NCBI GenBank assembly: GCA_965277535.1
Contig: OZ255825.1
Span: 992,001 to 1,056,000, forward strand
Length of the DNA stretch: 64,000 nt
Source: Ilyomonas sp965277535
GTDB taxonomy: Bacteria > Bacteroidota > Bacteroidia > Chitinophagales > Chitinophagaceae
Direction: 5' to 3'
The position numbers and the translations under genes are program-made. Of the stretch, positions 61,670-64,000 are shown in pieces; position 1 is the stretch's first letter, and every line of letters starts with the position of its first letter. The notes below the pieces were generated by a model. It ran no database searches. It was not told the DNA's origin and saw only the letters and a program-made list of their open reading frames with translations.

Positions 61670-63262
61670 TTGAAGAAAGTACACCGAATTGTTTTGGCAA
61701 TGATGGCTGCTTTTGTTTTTGCTTCTTCTTTTGCGCAGGACAACATTGCGCTGAAAGAAAGCCAACTGATGTACATAAATCAAGTGTACCGAAACGACAG
61801 CATTGCACACACAGCATGGAAGCCGGTATTGCTCACTGATAGTGTTGTTAAGCCATCGCAACATAGCTGGCTGCGGCGCAAATTTTTTGAAGAACATTTA
61901 TTAAGCGTACAACAGCCAGGCTTTAACCTGTATGGAGATATTGTTGTTGATGAACATATTGGCTACGACTCGCGCGCCGTTAGCCCACCCAACCCTAGTC
62001 CACAGGTGTATCATGCGCCAATGATGAACACGCGCGGCTACGAAGTGCATGGCAATATCGGCAGCCAATTTTATTTTGAAACGAATTTTTATGAAAACCA
62101 GGGGCGTTTTCCTGGTTATTTAGACAGCTTGGTAAGAGTTACACAGGTAATACCACACCAGGCCAATTATAAAAATGCTTTGGGCGATGGACCTGGTTTC
62201 GATTTTAATTATTCTTCCGCTCGTTTGGTTTACACCCCCAACAAACATTTGTTGTTTGATTTGGGATACAATCAAAATTTTATCGGCGATGGTTATCGCT
62301 CCCTCTTTCTTTCTGATTGGTCAATCAATTATCCTTATTTCCGTGCAGCCATTACATTTGGCAAACTACAATATTCGGTAATGTGGTCGGAGTATCTTAC
62401 CGCCATCAATCCTTTAAATCAAATTGCCAATTCTCCTTATTATGCATACGGCTATTCGCACAAATGGGCGCAAACGTATTTGTTAGATTATGCCATCACC
62501 AAAAAGTTTTCTGCCGGTTTGTTTGAATCGGTAGTATGGAGCGGCAGTAACATTAATCTCAACAGTGAGATTGATGCAACGTATGCAAGCCCTATCATTT
62601 TTGCGCATTCCGGCAAATCGAAAAGCGGCATTGATAACAATGAATTGATTGGTTTGAATTTAAAATATAACATCTTACCAAAAGCGAATATCTACAGCCA
62701 ATTAGCGCTTGACAAAACGGGCAGCGATGTAAACAATCGTTATGGTGTGCAAGCCGGTGTTCGCTTCTGGGATTTTTTGAAAGTTGCTAATTGGAACGCG
62801 GTGCTTGAATTCAACACCGTGAGACCTTACACTTACAGTTCTACAGATATTCATGCAGTGTATGGTCATGCGAATTTACCGTTGGCGCATCCTTTGGGTG
62901 CTAACTTCCGCGAAGTGGTTGGTGTTACTGATTTTACTTACAAAAAATGGTGGTTTCGTATTGAAGCGTTCATTGCACAGCAAGGGTTGGATTCGGCAAA
63001 CAGAGGGGTGAACTTTGGAAGCAATATTTTTAATAGCAATAACAATTATCCATCTGGAAACATTACCACAACAGGAGGTATCAAAACAAATATTTATTAT
63101 GGCGATTTGCGCATTGCTTATGTATTGAACCCAAAAACAAACCTACGTTTGGAAACGGGTTTCACGTATCGAAGGGAAAGCAATGTGACTAAAGTTTTTG
63201 AAGACAAATATGCGTACATCGGCGTGCGCATGTCGTTCAGAAATCTTGTTTACGACTTTTAA
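61670..63262 (+). CDS. outer-membrane beta-barrel protein, RemB/Wzi-like, copy 1
   Basis: A 530-residue exported protein. The start is TTG at 61670, because only it gives the basic KKVHR start of the signal peptide (ending SSFAQ); the next ATG would remove it. The body has many alternating strands and the motif LGYNQNFIGDGYRSLFLSDW, shared with the next gene, plus YAYGYSHKW. It ends with YDF, an aromatic end typical of outer-membrane barrels. It resembles gliding-related RemB or capsule-associated Wzi-type barrels; this is from memory, moderate confidence. Confidence 0.65.
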   Translation: MKKVHRIVLAMMAAFVFASSFAQDNIALKESQLMYINQVYRNDSIAHTAWKPVLLTDSVVKPSQHSWLRRKFFEEHLLSVQQPGFNLYGDIVVDEHIGYDSRAVSPPNPSPQVYHAPMMNTRGYEVHGNIGSQFYFETNFYENQGRFPGYLDSLVRVTQVIPHQANYKNALGDGPGFDFNYSSARLVYTPNKHLLFDLGYNQNFIGDGYRSLFLSDWSINYPYFRAAITFGKLQYSVMWSEYLTAINPLNQIANSPYYAYGYSHKWAQTYLLDYAITKKFSAGLFESVVWSGSNINLNSEIDATYASPIIFAHSGKSKSGIDNNELIGLNLKYNILPKANIYSQLALDKTGSDVNNRYGVQAGVRFWDFLKVANWNAVLEFNTVRPYTYSSTDIHAVYGHANLPLAHPLGANFREVVGVTDFTYKKWWFRIEAFIAQQGLDSANRGVNFGSNIFNSNNNYPSGNITTTGGIKTNIYYGDLRIAYVLNPKTNLRLETGFTYRRESNVTKVFEDKYAYIGVRMSFRNLVYDF

Positions 63263-63292
63263 TTGAGCAACCTATTTTATAAAAACTATTTC

Positions 63293-64000
63293 ATGCGCAG
63301 CTATCTTTTTATCCTTTTGTTTTTGTCTATTTTTTTCAAACTCAATGCACAGCAAATACCGCTGAACGAAGCTGTGCAAAACCGTTTGAACCAGCTCATT
63401 ATTACTTCTGACACATCCATATTCACTGGATTTCGTGGCATGAATTGGTTAGAGCTTCAACAACTGAACAAGTTGCAAAAAACCGATTTGATTGACAGTG
63501 CTTTTGGAATATCACCATCACAAAGCGGTGGTTATTTTTTAAAAAATTTAGCGACAGATAACTGGATAAAATTGGGCAAAAACAAAAGCGTTGTTACGGT
63601 TGATCCCTACGTTGAATTTGGTATTGGAAAAAGCAACCAAAAAAACAATGCTTTGGTAAGCGGAGCTGGTGGCTTGCGGGTGCAGGCCGTTATCAACAAC
63701 AAGTTTTCTTTTGATGCGAGTTGGGTTGATTACAGCCAGCAGTTTCCTTCATATGTTGACAGCTTAATTTATAACAAACAAAACATTGTGCCCGGCAATA
63801 ACGTAGCAACATTATATGAAAACCAGCGATGGATTTATAACAACGCCAGCTTTAATTTCACGTATCTTCCTTCTAAACATTTTTTGATTTCCGCCGGTTA
63901 TGGTAAGCAGTTTTTAGGCGATGGATACAGAAGCTTGCAGTTGTCAGACAACTCATTCAATTATCCTTACGTGCGTTTGCAAGCCCGCTTTTGGAAGCTG
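63293..64000 (+). CDS. outer-membrane protein, RemB/Wzi-like, copy 2 (partial)
   Basis: Starts at ATG 63293, 30 bp after copy 1, and runs off the window after 236 codons. A signal peptide ends NAQ. It shares with copy 1 the motif YGKQFLGDGYRSLQLSDNSF and NYPYVRLQARFW. The two form a tandem paralogous pair, probably one operon. The C-terminus is outside the window. One copy of the repeated 12-mer lies at 63575-63586, encoding GKNK. Confidence 0.8.
   Translation, partial: MRSYLFILLFLSIFFKLNAQQIPLNEAVQNRLNQLIITSDTSIFTGFRGMNWLELQQLNKLQKTDLIDSAFGISPSQSGGYFLKNLATDNWIKLGKNKSVVTVDPYVEFGIGKSNQKNNALVSGAGGLRVQAVINNKFSFDASWVDYSQQFPSYVDSLIYNKQNIVPGNNVATLYENQRWIYNNASFNFTYLPSKHFLISAGYGKQFLGDGYRSLQLSDNSFNYPYVRLQARFWKL

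Larger units (their letters stand above)
1770..63586. repeat. dispersed 12-mer GGCAAAAACAAA, 19 exact copies
   Basis: Plus-strand copies begin at 1770, 5481, 13142, 18594, 57106, 58153 and 63575. Minus-strand copies (read as TTTGTTTTTGCC) begin at 2806, 4005, 6910, 12800, 19786, 21204, 21418, 21523, 24467, 35512, 36582 and 52407. Copies with T as third base (GGTAAAAACAAA) are at 31366 and 54725 on plus and 22187, 22904 and 39243 on minus. The copies lie in genes of all kinds and in spacers. In most, 5-10 bases upstream of GG there is an A/T-rich tract. The longest gap between neighbouring exact copies is about 16 kb (36593 to 52407). Confidence 0.85.

Noticed and set aside
1770..63586. The 12-mer as a promoter element, because TTTGTTTTTGCC contains TTTG
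   Set aside because: Most copies lie inside genes and on both strands, without a TAnnTTTG box at the right distance.
1770..63586. CRISPR array or integron-type repeats
   Set aside because: The 12-mer copies are irregularly spaced by hundreds to thousands of bases and no array of equal spacers was seen.
1..64000. tRNA, rRNA or prophage genes
   Set aside because: No cloverleaf, rRNA-like or phage structural sequence was noticed in reading the spacers, though this was not a computed search.

Overview
The window looks like a chromosome segment of a Bacteroidota bacterium, most likely a Chitinophagaceae-type soil or sediment organism; the family level is inference. Supporting signs are two SusC/SusD pairs, a gliding lipoprotein GldH, RemB-like outer-membrane proteins, a Sec-type (clade II) nitrous oxide reductase, AT-rich intergenic DNA and promoters close to the Bacteroidota consensus TAnnTTTG.

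Layout. 1-5.3 kb: a GH127 arabinofuranosidase, a GlxA-like protein without a recognisable DNA-binding domain, and a G1 (glutamic) peptidase preceded by a small protein that copies its N-terminal region. 5.4-16.4 kb: a nitrogen-oxide block. On the minus strand are a hemerythrin-like protein, a DUF2249-RIC fusion, a polytopic membrane protein and a Crp/Fnr regulator. On the plus strand are cytochrome c, nosZ, a membrane-NosL fusion, nosD, nosF, nosY and a truncated globin. Matching Crp/Fnr-like palindromes lie in front of the membrane protein-ric operon, the nos genes and ccoI, which suggests one regulon. 16.6-21.4 kb: a YhdJ-like methyltransferase with its probable endonuclease, a copper ATPase ccoI separated from other cbb3 oxidase genes, and a hemN remnant. 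21.4-32.4 kb: a large FG-GAP/ASPIC lipoprotein, a GyrI-like anchored protein, SusD/SusC, gldH and yicC.

32.6-48.9 kb is a polysaccharide utilisation locus on the minus strand: SusC, SusD, GH172 (DUF2961), a LacI regulator, a mutarotase-like lipoprotein, fucI, fucP, GH116, a small Cys-tailed FKBP and a CobW GTPase. Palindromes of the form GCTTAAACSYTTMAGC lie before susC, before the lipoprotein-fucI operon and, more weakly, before the LacI gene. The mix of a furanosidase family with FucI and FucP points to D-arabinose from D-arabinan, or to L-fucose.

49.4-64 kb is mixed: a Uma2 pseudogene, the N-terminal half only of CarB, a HEPN/nucleotidyltransferase pair, an AAA/VWA pair separated by a small element (broken GxxExxY gene between 34-bp inverted repeats), a palindrome-rich spacer, and housekeeping or envelope genes (thioredoxin-like, HAD phosphatase, YCII, FKBP, DHH, two RemB-like barrels).

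The strongest unexplained signal is a 12-mer, GGCAAAAACAAA. It occurs exactly 19 times on either strand, inside and between genes, usually with an A/T-rich tract on its 5' side. It looks like a genome-wide signal word similar in kind to DNA uptake sequences. Two genes carry an in-frame TGA where TGG is expected, and several short pseudogenes lie between intact genes.
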